Source: Mycoplana rhizolycopersici (GTDB taxonomy: Bacteria; Pseudomonadota; Alphaproteobacteria; Rhizobiales; Rhizobiaceae). Taken from it: a stretch of 64,000 bases of DNA. This document shows positions 50,977 through 61,585 of this stretch, one piece after another (position 1 is the first letter of the stretch; each line of letters begins with the position of its first letter). Both the position numbers and the translations under genes were made by a program. Below the pieces are notes generated by a model that was given only the letters and a program-made list of their open reading frames with translations, did no database searches and was not told the origin of the DNA. Location: positions 32,355-96,354 of the forward strand of contig NZ_JABXYK010000016.1 in NCBI RefSeq assembly GCF_013378445.1. Reading direction: 5' to 3'.

Positions 50977-51446
50977 GTCACACTTTGTCACAAACTGCCC
51001 TGTCGCTGTAAAACTTGAGAGACATGGCGGTTGTTCAATCTCCTCCATTCGAAACGCTCCCTGAGCAAATTGATGGAGATAGATATGAACAGACCACGAC
51101 TTTATATCTTTGGGGCTGCGGCGGCCGTTTTGATCGGCCTATGGGTGCTTGGCCATCCAGGAACTCCCATGTTCTATCCCGCTTTTGCGGGCTCGCCCTA
51201 TATGGATCCCCATATGGCCGAGTTCGGCTTTGACTATGGTTGCGGTTACGGCCACAGGTTTTGTCGTTGGGTGGAGGGTATCGAACGTGGGGTTGGCGCA
51301 CTGACTGGCAATCCTTACCAACCACCGTTTGCGGACCCGACGCAATTGGGAGAATTGAAATCGACATTGGGCATAACCCAGGCGCAAGAGGCTGACTGGG
51401 ATACCTATGAAGCAGCCTTGCAGGGTGGGGTCATGGCGGTGGAGCG
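50977..51446 (+). repeat. 470-bp direct repeat, copy 2
   Basis: Copy of 46581-47050. It is preceded by IS4 debris and followed by a diverged but homologous remainder of the leader gene, then by the two-component genes. Confidence 0.92.
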
Positions 51447-51666
51447 CGATCAGGACAGCCTGCCGGTTTTCTCATGGTTTCGTCCACATGGCGCGCACTT
51501 TGTGGATGCCATGATCATGAACGAGGAGGCGCAGAAGCAATCCGCTGCGATAACGGTCGCAGCGCAGTCCCTGCTGTCGAAGCTCACGCCGGAACAGCAA
51601 GCCAAGGCGCGTTACATGCTTCCGGGGCTTCCCGCTGGACCGAACCCTTTTATCGGAATTGAATAG
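51085..51666 (+). CDS. Periplasmic Spy/CpxP-like protein, full-length copy
   Basis: A 193-residue paralogue of 46689-47141. Its C-terminus adds QSAAITVAAQSLLSKLTPEQQAKARYMLPGL, with a clear LTPEQ motif of Spy/CpxP-type periplasmic chaperones. It is the first gene of the operon that includes the response regulator and kinase, 21 bp downstream. Proteins of this type often feed back on envelope-stress two-component systems. Confidence 0.75.
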   Translation: MNRPRLYIFGAAAAVLIGLWVLGHPGTPMFYPAFAGSPYMDPHMAEFGFDYGCGYGHRFCRWVEGIERGVGALTGNPYQPPFADPTQLGELKSTLGITQAQEADWDTYEAALQGGVMAVERDQDSLPVFSWFRPHGAHFVDAMIMNEEAQKQSAAITVAAQSLLSKLTPEQQAKARYMLPGLPAGPNPFIGIE

Positions 51667-51687
51667 CTCGATGCCACGGTGATAAGC

Positions 51688-52443
51688 ATGACGAAAAATC
51701 GAGACGACAACAAGGATAGCGCTCCGCCGCCCGCCGCACATATCCTTGTTGTCGACGACCATATCGAAATTCGCGACCTGGTTTCACGTGCGTTGTTGAA
51801 GGACGGGTTCCGGGTGAGCACGGCCGCCGATGGCAACGCGATGCGGCAGGCGCTTGTCAATAACGAAATCGACCTGATCGTTCTTGATCTAATGATGCCG
51901 GGCGATGACGGCTTGACCCTGTGTAGGGAGGTGCGGAGCCGGTCCGATATTCCAATCATCATGCTGACGGCGAGGAGTGACGAGATCGACAAGGTGGTTG
52001 GCCTTGAGCTTGGTGCGGACGATTATCTCGGCAAGCCCTTCGGTAGCCGAGAATTGGTCGCCCGTATTCGTGCGGTTTTGCGTCGCAAGACACCCGGTGG
52101 CCAGCAAGAGCCTGCTCCCCAGCCTCGCATCTATGCCTTCGAACGTTGGAAGCTCGATGTCGATGCGCGTGAACTCATTGGCGATGACGGTGTCTCGGTG
52201 GCTCTCAGCACTGGTGAATACGATCTGCTTATGGCCTTTGCCGAGCATCCGCGACGCGTGCTCAACCGCGACCAGCTTCTCGATCTGGCGCGTGGACGCC
52301 AAGCGAACCTGTTTGATCGCAGCATCGATACCCAAGTCAGTCGCTTGCGCCGGAAACTCGAATTAAACCAGGCAGATCCCCGCATCATCAAGACGGTGTG
52401 GGGCGGCGGCTACCTGTTCGCCGCCGATGTGACGCGTCTATGA
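51688..52443 (+). CDS. OmpR-family response regulator
   Basis: A 251-residue regulator (ATG 51688; GTG 51679 possible): VVDDH, Asp67 in IVLDLMMPGDDG, LTARSD, GKPF, and winged helix (LSTGEYDLLMAFAEHPRRVLNRDQLLDLARG, RSIDTQVSRLRRKLE). It overlaps the kinase gene. The TCACA repeats upstream of the leader gene are the likely binding site. Confidence 0.92.
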   Translation: MTKNRDDNKDSAPPPAAHILVVDDHIEIRDLVSRALLKDGFRVSTAADGNAMRQALVNNEIDLIVLDLMMPGDDGLTLCREVRSRSDIPIIMLTARSDEIDKVVGLELGADDYLGKPFGSRELVARIRAVLRRKTPGGQQEPAPQPRIYAFERWKLDVDARELIGDDGVSVALSTGEYDLLMAFAEHPRRVLNRDQLLDLARGRQANLFDRSIDTQVSRLRRKLELNQADPRIIKTVWGGGYLFAADVTRL

Positions 52444-53828
52444 GAAGGATCCTGCCCGACAGCCTGTTTGGACGTACAATGGCTGTGCTGCTCGGCGGAT
52501 TGATCGTTTCGCACCTCGCCGGATTCTTGATCTACTATGGTCATCGTGAGGAGGCGACACGGGCGGTGGGCGGCTATGCCATCGCGCAGCGTATCGCCAA
52601 TCTCGCCCGCCTCGTTGATGAAGCTCCACCTGAGTGGCGGCAAAAGATCGTAGCTGCTTCGAACGACCCATCGCTCTCGGTATCGATTTCAGGCAGCCCG
52701 CTGGTTTTAGAGGGTGGCAATGATTCCGTCGCTCTGTCGGTACGCGACTATCTTATGGCTCAGCCAGCCGCCTCCGGCCTTCCCGAACCTCGTGTCGCTA
52801 CGCTGGTGATCGATGGAAGGGCCGGCGATCCTCATGCTGACGGCGGCGCGCGATCCCATCACCATGTGGGCTTCTCACGGCACACCGATGAAATACAGGT
52901 TTCGGTACCGCTAAAGGATGGCGAATGGCTATCGTTTTCTGCTCAATTCCCCAGCGGAGCAAATACCGCCTCCCGGCAGCTATTGTTAGCGATGGGGATC
53001 ATGACTGTTGTCATTCTAGGCCTGTCTGCCTGGCTCGTGCGCTCGGTTGTGCGCCCTCTGGATGACCTGGCTACGGCTGCACAACGGTTCGAGACAGACC
53101 TCAATGCGCCACCAATGCCGGTGAAAGGAACACACGAGACCCGGCAGGCAGCACGAGCCTTCAACAAGATGCAATCGAAGCGCCGTGAGTTGATCGAGAA
53201 CAGAACACGTATCCTGGCTGCGATATCACATGATCTACGCACGCCGTTGACGACTTTACGGCTCAGGGCAGAAACCCATCCTGACGACGACGACCGTGAG
53301 AAAATGCTCGCGACCATTGAGGAAATGAACACGATGATCTCGGCGACCATGCAGTTCGCCCGGGATGAAGCGCAGCTCGGCCCAAGGCGTCGGATCGATC
53401 TTGCGGCTTTACTGGCAAGCGTTGTCGCTGACTTATCGGATAGCGGTCTCCCGGTTGATATGGCTCCGAGTGCTCCAGTCGTCTACGAATGCAATCCCAG
53501 CATGATCAAGCGAGTGCTGACTAATCTTATCGAAAACGGCGCCAAATACGGACAGGCCGTTCGGGCCAGCATCGCGACCCATTCCTCAACGATCGACATA
53601 TTGATTGATGATGATGGCCCCGGTATCGATCCGGCAGAACTGGAGCGGGTATTCCAGCCCTTTTACCGCCTGGAAGGGTCACGTGCACGTGAAACGGGTG
53701 GTATTGGCTTGGGCTTGGCCATTGCACGCTCCGCCGTGGAAGCGCATGGCGGCAGCCTGACCTTGCGCAACCGACAGGACGGCGGGTTGACAGCCCAAAT
53801 TTCCTTACCCGTCCAGAACCAGCCGTGA
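52440..53828 (+). CDS. Sensor histidine kinase
   Basis: A 462-residue EnvZ-like kinase: TM1 (GRTMAVLLGGLIVSHLAGFLIYY), periplasmic region rich in His (GGARSHHHVGFSRH), TM2 (LLLAMGIMTVVILGLSAWLV), HAMP, His264 in ISHDLRTPLTTLRLRAE, N box (LTNLIENGAKYG), DDDGPGI and IGLGLAIARS. The His-rich loop might bind a metal ion. Confidence 0.92.
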   Translation: MRRILPDSLFGRTMAVLLGGLIVSHLAGFLIYYGHREEATRAVGGYAIAQRIANLARLVDEAPPEWRQKIVAASNDPSLSVSISGSPLVLEGGNDSVALSVRDYLMAQPAASGLPEPRVATLVIDGRAGDPHADGGARSHHHVGFSRHTDEIQVSVPLKDGEWLSFSAQFPSGANTASRQLLLAMGIMTVVILGLSAWLVRSVVRPLDDLATAAQRFETDLNAPPMPVKGTHETRQAARAFNKMQSKRRELIENRTRILAAISHDLRTPLTTLRLRAETHPDDDDREKMLATIEEMNTMISATMQFARDEAQLGPRRRIDLAALLASVVADLSDSGLPVDMAPSAPVVYECNPSMIKRVLTNLIENGAKYGQAVRASIATHSSTIDILIDDDGPGIDPAELERVFQPFYRLEGSRARETGGIGLGLAIARSAVEAHGGSLTLRNRQDGGLTAQISLPVQNQP

Positions 53829-53943
53829 AGAGTAGGATGGACTACCCTGATTTCGTCTTCCTGTAGCCATAAACACCTCCCGCTATGAGGTGTTGCGATG
53901 ACCGGTTGAATCCGCCCAATATGTGTCGATCAAATAAACCGAG

Positions 53944-54204
53944 CGCTTAGCAGAGGTCGGCGTCGAGCCGTCGGTCGGCAGCTCCTACGACAATCCGCTC
54001 GCCGAGATCAACAGCCTATACAAAGCCAAGGCCATTCACCGGCGCAGTCCGTGGCGCTCCTTCGAGGCCGTCGAGCTCGCGACGCTGGAGTAGGTCGACT
54101 GGTTCAACAATCGCCCGCTGCTGGAGCCCATCGGCATCATCCCGCCGACGAAAGCTGAGGCACGCTACTATACTATGCTCGAAGAGGCGGCCATGGCAGC
54201 GTGA
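53944..54204 (+). pseudogene. IS3-family transposase OrfB, 3' remnant
   Basis: The frame encodes LAEVGVEPSVGSSYDNPLAE, SPWRSFEAVELATLE, a TAG stop at 54091-54093, then VDWFNNRPLLEPIGIIPPTKAEARYY. This is the end of an IS3-type DDE integrase with an internal stop. The start is absent. Confidence 0.8.
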
Positions 54205-54251
54205 CTCAAACGAAACGGCCTCCGGCAAGCCCGGCACTGTTCAGTTCAACC

Positions 54252-54818
54252 TTACAAGGACCGTTCTAGTTCTATATGTCGCGGCAGGCAAGTGTCGATT
54301 ATTCCCCGGAAGGCCATGCTATTTGGCTGGAGTCGAAAGCTGTGTGTCTGCATAGCCTGATCGTTATTTAAAAATGTCGTTGTCAGCGCTTGCGCATGAA
54401 TGGCGTATGTAAAAAGATCATTGCTAAACTTTGGATTAAAAGTCAGGATGGTTTCGGAGGTCTTCTTTGCCGTCGCATTCCACGGTGTAGCAGAATAATC
54501 CAGCGTTATTTCCACGGAAACGTCGTCCCCAACCGCTACCGGGAAGCCACTCTGATCGAGAATCGACGCAAATATCCTGCGATCTTCTCCACAGGTAAAT
54601 CCCAACCAGACGTCGCTGCTTTCCTTGGATTGGGTCGTGTCGATATAGACAGTTTTTCCGCCTTTGTTACCCGGGCTGTTTCTAAAAGCCCATGGCCCAT
54701 CTGTGTTAAAGGCGTCTGACGAAACCGAATTGCCTGCAGCGTGTGTGTCTGTCGCTATAAAGACAGTAAGAAGACAGAAGCTTATTCTGATTATAAGGAG
54801 GTTGACGGGAATATTCAT
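54252..54818 (-). CDS. Secreted hypothetical protein
   Basis: ATG 54818 gives 188 residues with a signal peptide (LLIIRISFCLLTVFIATDTHA). The mature part is beta-rich with two Cys (GFTCGEDRR, DTCLPRH) and motifs KGGKTVYIDTTQSKESSDVWLG. Base composition is more AT-rich than the neighbours, suggesting a separate origin. No family recognised. Confidence 0.62.
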   Translation of the reverse strand: MNIPVNLLIIRISFCLLTVFIATDTHAAGNSVSSDAFNTDGPWAFRNSPGNKGGKTVYIDTTQSKESSDVWLGFTCGEDRRIFASILDQSGFPVAVGDDVSVEITLDYSATPWNATAKKTSETILTFNPKFSNDLFTYAIHAQALTTTFLNNDQAMQTHSFRLQPNSMAFRGIIDTCLPRHIELERSL

Positions 54819-54989
54819 CACATCAGAACCCCTTTTCAGTCTGACAAGTATCAACATTGGACAGGAACGAATATTGATACAGAAAAATATTCTGAGAGCA
54901 TAAATTGAGTCTCAATGTTTACGTGTCTTTCATCGAACAGACTGAGTACGAAATATTGCATGCCAATATGACCTCCACTTCCCCCGAGC

Positions 54990-55413
54990 TCACTTCTTCA
55001 TCGGTTGTGGAATAGAGCGTCGCTTGTCATTCTCAGCCACAATGAACTCTAGGAAGAGTACATGGTCCGCGGTGCTCGGGTTTCTGTGGGAATGGATCGT
55101 GCCGGCGGGAACAAACAAACTGTCTCCGGCATTCAGCGTAACCCGTGTTTTTCCTTCTTCCTGCCAAACGCCCGCTCCTGACACGACATAGAACGTAATA
55201 GCTGCCGGATGGAAGTGCCTTGGATTGATCCCGCCCGGAGCATATTTGACTTCATAGACTGTGACCTCTAAATGCGCGGTGTCAGGGCAATATGGTCTTC
55301 AGCAACGGTGCATGCGGAATCACGCCATGCTTTTCTTGGCTCATACCCGGTTGTGCCTGAAGCCTCCAAAGGGCTCCTACCATCGCAACACCAATACGTA
55401 TAAAATCCACCAT
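54990..55413 (-). pseudogene. Cupin-domain protein gene with frameshift
   Basis: Read leftward from ATG 55413, MVDFIRIGVAMVGALW ... HGVIPHAPLLKTILP meets a stop; the next frame carries on with PDTAHLEVTVYEVKYAPGG, PRHFHPAAITFYVVSGAG and LFVPAGTIHSHRNPS, a cupin metal-binding fold. The switch lies near 55285. One inserted or lost base would explain it. The N-terminal signal suggests an exported cupin. Confidence 0.7.
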
Positions 55414-55502
55414 CTTTGTCGTTTGCCGTTTACCTGACACTGAACCGTTAGCGTCGTGCCTGAGTAGGCATGGGGTAATGGCAGCGCTGATCATTGGTCG
55501 AA

Positions 55503-55730
55503 TCACGTGGAACGTATCGTGATGGTGTCACTAACTGCCGGATCCTCAGCCAGTCCTGGCATTTGGGTTTCACCGTCGTACTTATGAAGCCGACTGCGCT
55601 CCCAGCTGGAATGATACCAATCATGCCACGGCCAGTCCCACCCGTGGCCCATAGGTCCTCTCGGAACCAATACGGCGGCTGCCAGCAGCAAGGCCAGCGC
55701 CGCAACGACAGCGCGAGCAATCTTACGCAT
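55503..55730 (-). CDS. Small secreted hypothetical protein
   Basis: ATG 55730 gives 75 residues with a signal peptide (IARAVVAALALLLAAAVLV) and a Trp-rich segment (GHGWDWPWHDWYHSSWE). No family recognised; the composition is unusual. Confidence 0.5.
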   Translation of the reverse strand: MRKIARAVVAALALLLAAAVLVPRGPMGHGWDWPWHDWYHSSWERSRLHKYDGETQMPGLAEDPAVSDTITIRST

Positions 55731-55847
55731 AGATTGTTGATTTCCGCCGAGATCTGACCCGGGATTGAGGGATTTTTCCATCGAGAAGTGACCCATGCTT
55801 GAACCCACCCCTGCTTGATGAGCGCAGGGGACATTGGAGTGATAGAC

Positions 55848-56090
55848 ATGGCGTTACTGAGCGTTATCCGGCGCTGGCATCTGCGGGATGGACTTTCGAT
55901 CCGAGAGATTGCCCGGCGCACGGGACTGTCGCGGAACACGATCCGCAAATACCTGCGATCCGACGAGGTGGAGCCCCGCTTTCGGGTGCCGGAGCGGCCG
56001 AGCAAGCTCGATGCCTATGCCGAGCGGCTGTTGTCAATGATCGCGGAATCGGGACCCCGTATTTTCGCGCAAAAGGGACCCCGGTTTTGA
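55848..56090 (+). pseudogene. IS21-family IstA, N-terminal fragment
   Basis: 80 residues (SVIRRWHLRDGLSIREIARRTGLSRNTIRKYLRSDEVEPRF) form the HTH start of IstA; the frame then runs into ISAEC-like end sequence (GGGACCCC direct repeats at about 56050 and 56078) and stops. The catalytic part is missing. Confidence 0.8.
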
Positions 56091-56178
56091 TGTGAGGGCA
56101 CGACGGCGAGCACCCGATCAGGCGTAGCTGGTCGGGGTTGCACAGCCTGATCGGGTGCGGTTGAGAGTGGTTTCGGCT

Positions 56179-56526
56179 TTAGCTTTGAGAGCGGCTTTTG
56201 AAGCGCCAGGAAGCGTTTCCGGTCTCGATGATCTCGCAGTGATGCGTGAGACGATCCAACAGAGCCGTGGTCATCTTGGCGTCGCCGGCAAAGACACTTG
56301 GCCATTCGCCGAAGGCGAGATTGGTGGTGACGACGATCGAGGTTCGCTCGTAGAGCCGGCTGATGAGATGGAACAGTAGTTGGCCGCCGGCCACCTTCGC
56401 GGCAGGCGGCGTCGGCCGCGACCAGGGGTGGCCGACCTCGATGTCGCCGGCCTGGTAGTCGTGGGCGATCGCAGGCGTTGCGAAAGCGATAAACGCGGAA
56501 AGCGCCGCAAGGGTGGTCCTCAGCAA
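56179..56526 (-). pseudogene. Chimera: PCu(A)C copper chaperone start fused to IstB end
   Basis: From TTG 56526, with AAGGA upstream, the frame encodes a signal peptide ([16 protein letters not shown]) and [27 protein letters not shown], the start of a PCu(A)C periplasmic copper chaperone. It then switches without a stop to the C-terminal part of IS21 IstB ([50 protein letters not shown]). The junction is near 56382. It follows the P-type ATPase gene by 13 bp, so it was probably part of that operon before IS21 recombination removed its 3' end. Confidence 0.78.
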
Positions 56527-56539
56527 ATCGGTATCCTTG

Positions 56540-58669
<2,130 letters not shown>

Positions 58670-58698
58670 CGTGTCACCTCAACTGTTCGGTGACACGA

Positions 58699-58729
58699 GA
58701 GTTAGTCCCTGTAGTCGCTACAGGGTCAA
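58699..58729 (-). promoter_or_regulatory. MerR-type promoter of the P-type ATPase
   Basis: Leftward -35 TTGACC and -10 TAACTC are 19 bp apart with the dyad CCCTGTAG-TCG-CTACAGGG between them: the elongated spacer typical of MerR/ZntR/CadR targets. It ends 30 bp before the ATPase start. Confidence 0.85.
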
Positions 58730-59295
58730 GAGGCTCGTTTCGTCCGATCCGTTGTTGCTGGAACCAGCATCCGATAGAGGCCCCACCAGGCCGCCGGCGC
58801 GAGCGGCACGACGCTGGCCATGCCGGGGAAGTAGCCATAAGGGCGGTCCTCGAACAAAGGGAAGATGAAATGCGCCAGCTCGATCACGCCCATCGACACG
58901 AAGAACGTCCAAGCGAGATAGTGGCCGAACGAGTATCGGCGCAGCATCAGGAACGGCACCAGCAGCCACGCCGCGGCCAGCACATAGAGAAGGATGGCCA
59001 GAGGAGACCCTTCCTGCGGCACGGGCACGCCGGTCAGTTGCGATAGCGCAGGAAAGAAGTCCAGCTCGCGCTCCTCGATCTTGTGCAGGACGAAGAAGCC
59101 GAGGGTGAGAAAGTAGGGAAGCCGAATGTCGGCGAAGGTCGCCTCGTCCCGTGCGACGAGCCAGATTGCCAACCCGCCAACAAACCCGAAGGCGAACAAC
59201 GCCATCGGCACCAAGCCAAGCAGAACGTAACCTATCGCGACGATCGCGGCAGTGTGGGCGGCTGCCAAGGCGACCACCGAGATCTGCTTGTTCAT
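58726..59295 (-). CDS. HXXEE-like membrane protein
   Basis: A 189-residue protein with about six hydrophobic segments and the motif FVLHKIEERELDFFPAL, resembling HXXEE-domain membrane proteins; VIELAHFIFPL later also has His/Glu. Metal binding is plausible. It lies between ATPase and merR genes with its own MerR-type promoter. Function unknown. Confidence 0.72.
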   Translation of the reverse strand: MNKQISVVALAAAHTAAIVAIGYVLLGLVPMALFAFGFVGGLAIWLVARDEATFADIRLPYFLTLGFFVLHKIEERELDFFPALSQLTGVPVPQEGSPLAILLYVLAAAWLLVPFLMLRRYSFGHYLAWTFFVSMGVIELAHFIFPLFEDRPYGYFPGMASVVPLAPAAWWGLYRMLVPATTDRTKRAS

Positions 59296-59334
59296 AGTCT
59301 TCGCCTCGACAGACTGCCCTTCATCCGATAGATA

Positions 59335-59365
59335 ACGCTACAGTCTGTAGTGACTACAGGGTCAA
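59335..59365 (-). promoter_or_regulatory. MerR-type promoter of the membrane-protein gene
   Basis: Leftward TTGACC, 19-bp spacer carrying CTGTAGTCACTACAG, then TAGCGT. Same dyad as in the ATPase promoter; it also overlaps the start region of merR at 59369, so autoregulation is likely. Confidence 0.82.
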
Positions 59366-59368
59366 GAC

Positions 59369-59776
59369 ATGAACGCGCACGCACTGACGATCGGCCATCT
59401 GGCCCGCGAGACCGGCACCAAGGTCGAGACGATCCGCTTCTACGAAAAGTCCGGTTTGCTGCCGGCCCCGGCGCGCACCGAGGGCAATTATCGCTCCTAT
59501 GATCGCGCGCACCTCAACCGGCTGAGCTTCATCCGCCGGGCGCGCGATCTCGGATTTTCCCTCGACCAGATCCGCGACCTGCTGGCGCTGTCCGATGATA
59601 GAGGCCAATCCTGCGCTGCGGTCGACGCGATCGCAAAGGAGCACCGCGCGGAGGTCGAGCGCAAGATCACCGATCTCCGGTCGCTCAAGAAGGAACTCGA
59701 CCGCATGATCGACCAGTGCGGTTGCGGCGTCGTCGCCGACTGCCGCATCATCGAGTCTCTGTCTCCTCGCCAGTGA
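59369..59776 (+). CDS. MerR-family metal regulator (ZntR/CadR/PbrR-like)
   Basis: A 135-residue MerR protein: HTH (TIGHLARETGTKVETIRFYEKSGLLPAPART, NYRSY), long dimerisation helix, and metal-site Cys82, Cys117, Cys119 and Cys125 (QCGCGVVADC). The Cys arrangement is of the Zn/Cd/Pb group. Targets are the two 19-bp-spacer promoters nearby. Confidence 0.9.
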   Translation: MNAHALTIGHLARETGTKVETIRFYEKSGLLPAPARTEGNYRSYDRAHLNRLSFIRRARDLGFSLDQIRDLLALSDDRGQSCAAVDAIAKEHRAEVERKITDLRSLKKELDRMIDQCGCGVVADCRIIESLSPRQ

Positions 59777-59790
59777 TGGCGACGGACCGC

Positions 59791-60489
59791 CTATTTGTCG
59801 GTTTCCAAGAGTCCATCGCGCTCCTCGTTGCCCGCAAAGCCCGGCATGATGTCGCCGGCCAGCAGCTTTTCCTTGCTGAGTAAACCAGCGTCCTCGAGCG
59901 CCTCGCGGTCGGGAAGATCGCGCAGCGTGTCGAGCCCGAACTCGAGCAGGAACGCCTGGGTGGTGACATAGGTATAGGGTGCGCCCGGCTGCGGCGCGCG
60001 CGGGCCTGACGCGATGAAGTCGTGCGAGCGCAGATTGCCGATCAGGTCTCGGCTGATCTCCCGGCCGAAGAAAGTGGACAACTCGGCCCGTGTGATCGGC
60101 TGGAAATAGGCGATGCACATCAGCACCAGCACTTCTGATTGCGTCAGGTCGACGGCGCGCTCGCTTCCGCCGACGGCCCTGCGGATGGCATCGGCATAGG
60201 CCGGCCGGGTCAGGTGCTTCCAGCCGCCGGCGACGGCAACCAGGTCGTAAGGGCGGCCGCGCAGTTCCTCGCGGATGTCGTCGATGAGAAGATCGATGCT
60301 GCAGTTCTTTCCCACGATCCGCGCCAGTGTCTCGCGGTCGACCGGCTCGCTGGCCGCAAAGATGGTCGCCTCGACGCGATTCATCCATTCCCGCCAGCGC
60401 GCCTCCGGCGGCAGATGATCCAGCTCCCGATCAAACAGACCGTCGTCTGGTCGGCCTTTCGTTCGTCTTGCTCGCGACGCCTCCGCCAT
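59791..60489 (-). CDS. ScpB-like protein without ScpA/SMC
   Basis: A 232-residue ScpB-family protein with two winged helices (RVEATIFAASEPVDRETLARIVG, LTQSEVLVLMCIAYFQPITRAELSTFFG, GAPYTYVTTQAFLLEFGLDTLRDLP). ScpB bridges SMC-ScpA in condensin. No scpA or smc is nearby. Preferred start ATG 60489 is 5 bp after the DUF1403 stop; TTG 60498 would overlap it. The triad with DUF1403 and a tyrosine recombinase looks like a mobile module. Confidence 0.85.
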   Translation of the reverse strand: MAEASRARRTKGRPDDGLFDRELDHLPPEARWREWMNRVEATIFAASEPVDRETLARIVGKNCSIDLLIDDIREELRGRPYDLVAVAGGWKHLTRPAYADAIRRAVGGSERAVDLTQSEVLVLMCIAYFQPITRAELSTFFGREISRDLIGNLRSHDFIASGPRAPQPGAPYTYVTTQAFLLEFGLDTLRDLPDREALEDAGLLSKEKLLAGDIMPGFAGNEERDGLLETDK

Positions 60490-60494
60490 TCTCG

Positions 60495-61511
60495 TCAAAT
60501 CCCATAGATGCGGAAGGCGGCACGGCCGCTGAGCTCGCGCACGGCGCCGAGTTTGAGCAGGCGCTCGAACAGGCGGCGCAGGCTGCGGTCGCTCATGCCG
60601 GCGGTCTTTGCCGAGGCGACGATCGCGTCGTCCGACAAAAACCGGTCGACGACGACGTCCGCGCCTCGGGCGCGAAGACCGGGCGCCACGGCGATCAGGC
60701 GGTCCGCCCGGCGCCCGATGTCGGCCGACAGGTCGACGGCCCGCAACGCCGCACGCGCCTGCGCGGCGAGCAGACTCTTTGCACGCTCACGGAGCACCTC
60801 GATGCTCGCCGCGACGACGGCGGAGGGGCGCCGCGGCCGGCCGGAACCATTTGCGCCGGCAGCTTCGCCACCGAGCAGCGGCACGGCGTGCGTCCAGCCC
60901 AGCCGCTGCGCGAGCTGCACGTCCGCGAACCAGCATCCAACCGTGCGTGGAAGGTCGCGCCGGTCTGCGGCCGCAAAGGCGCCGATCAGCATTCCGACCG
61001 CACCTTCGGTCGCCGCAAGCTGCCGAAGCTCTACGGCCAGTTCGGCCGCCGTCTCGTCATCGCGAGCGAGACCCAGAGCATCGAGCATGCCGGCGATGCC
61101 CGCCTCCGTCAGCAGTTCCTCCGCTGGCCGTGTGGCCAGCCGGCGCCAGGCCACGAGCATGCGGCCGGCCGGGCCGACATCGTCGCCGGGCCGCGTGAGC
61201 AGCACGGCGTCGCGCAGGGCGGCTTCATCCTCCACCCGTCCGGCCTGCCTGGCCGTCACCGCCGCCGCGACGAGCGCCAGCCGTTGCCGCCACGCGCCGG
61301 CCCATCTCTCCCGCCGGCGGACCACCGCGTCGAGCGCGCCGATGGCGGCGCCCGCGGTGATCGCGATGTCCTCAAGCCCTTCCGAAACAAGGCTTTGCGT
61401 GTCGGGAACGGCGCGGCGCAGCCAGCCCGGTAGTGCGACTGCCGGAGTGGCCGCGGAGGCGGCGAGCACCGGCCCTTGGTGGCGCGGAGAGGGTTTCGGG
61501 CGCAGAATCAT
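60495..61511 (-). CDS. DUF1403 family protein
   Basis: A 338-residue, Arg/Ala-rich protein (PGWLRRAVPDTQSLVSEGLEDIAITAGAAIGALDAVVRR, EDEAALRDAVLLTRPGDDVGPAGR, ending MSDRSLRRLFERLLKLGAVRELSGRAAFRIYGI). The final segment looks like a winged helix. This family is repeatedly found next to ScpB-like and integrase genes in Hyphomicrobiales; its function is unknown. Divergent from the integrase. Confidence 0.8.
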   Translation of the reverse strand: MILRPKPSPRHQGPVLAASAATPAVALPGWLRRAVPDTQSLVSEGLEDIAITAGAAIGALDAVVRRRERWAGAWRQRLALVAAAVTARQAGRVEDEAALRDAVLLTRPGDDVGPAGRMLVAWRRLATRPAEELLTEAGIAGMLDALGLARDDETAAELAVELRQLAATEGAVGMLIGAFAAADRRDLPRTVGCWFADVQLAQRLGWTHAVPLLGGEAAGANGSGRPRRPSAVVAASIEVLRERAKSLLAAQARAALRAVDLSADIGRRADRLIAVAPGLRARGADVVVDRFLSDDAIVASAKTAGMSDRSLRRLFERLLKLGAVRELSGRAAFRIYGI

Positions 61512-61531
61512 CGCGAAAAGGATGAATCATG

Positions 61532-61570
61532 GCGGCGGTTTTGGCAACAAAAATGGCCTAAAACCGCCGC
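61532..61570. repeat. Inverted repeat GCGGCGGTTTT / AAAACCGCCGC
   Basis: Two 14-15-bp arms with one mismatch frame a 10-nt loop in the gap between DUF1403 and the integrase. Close to the DUF1403 start, it could be an operator or recombination arm site. Confidence 0.55.
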
Positions 61571-61585
61571 GCTTGTCGCTTCATT

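Noticed and set aside
55503..55808. Longer start (ATG 55808) for the Trp-rich secreted protein
   Set aside because: The 26 extra residues precede the signal peptide and are not expected in an exported protein; ATG 55730 is preferred.
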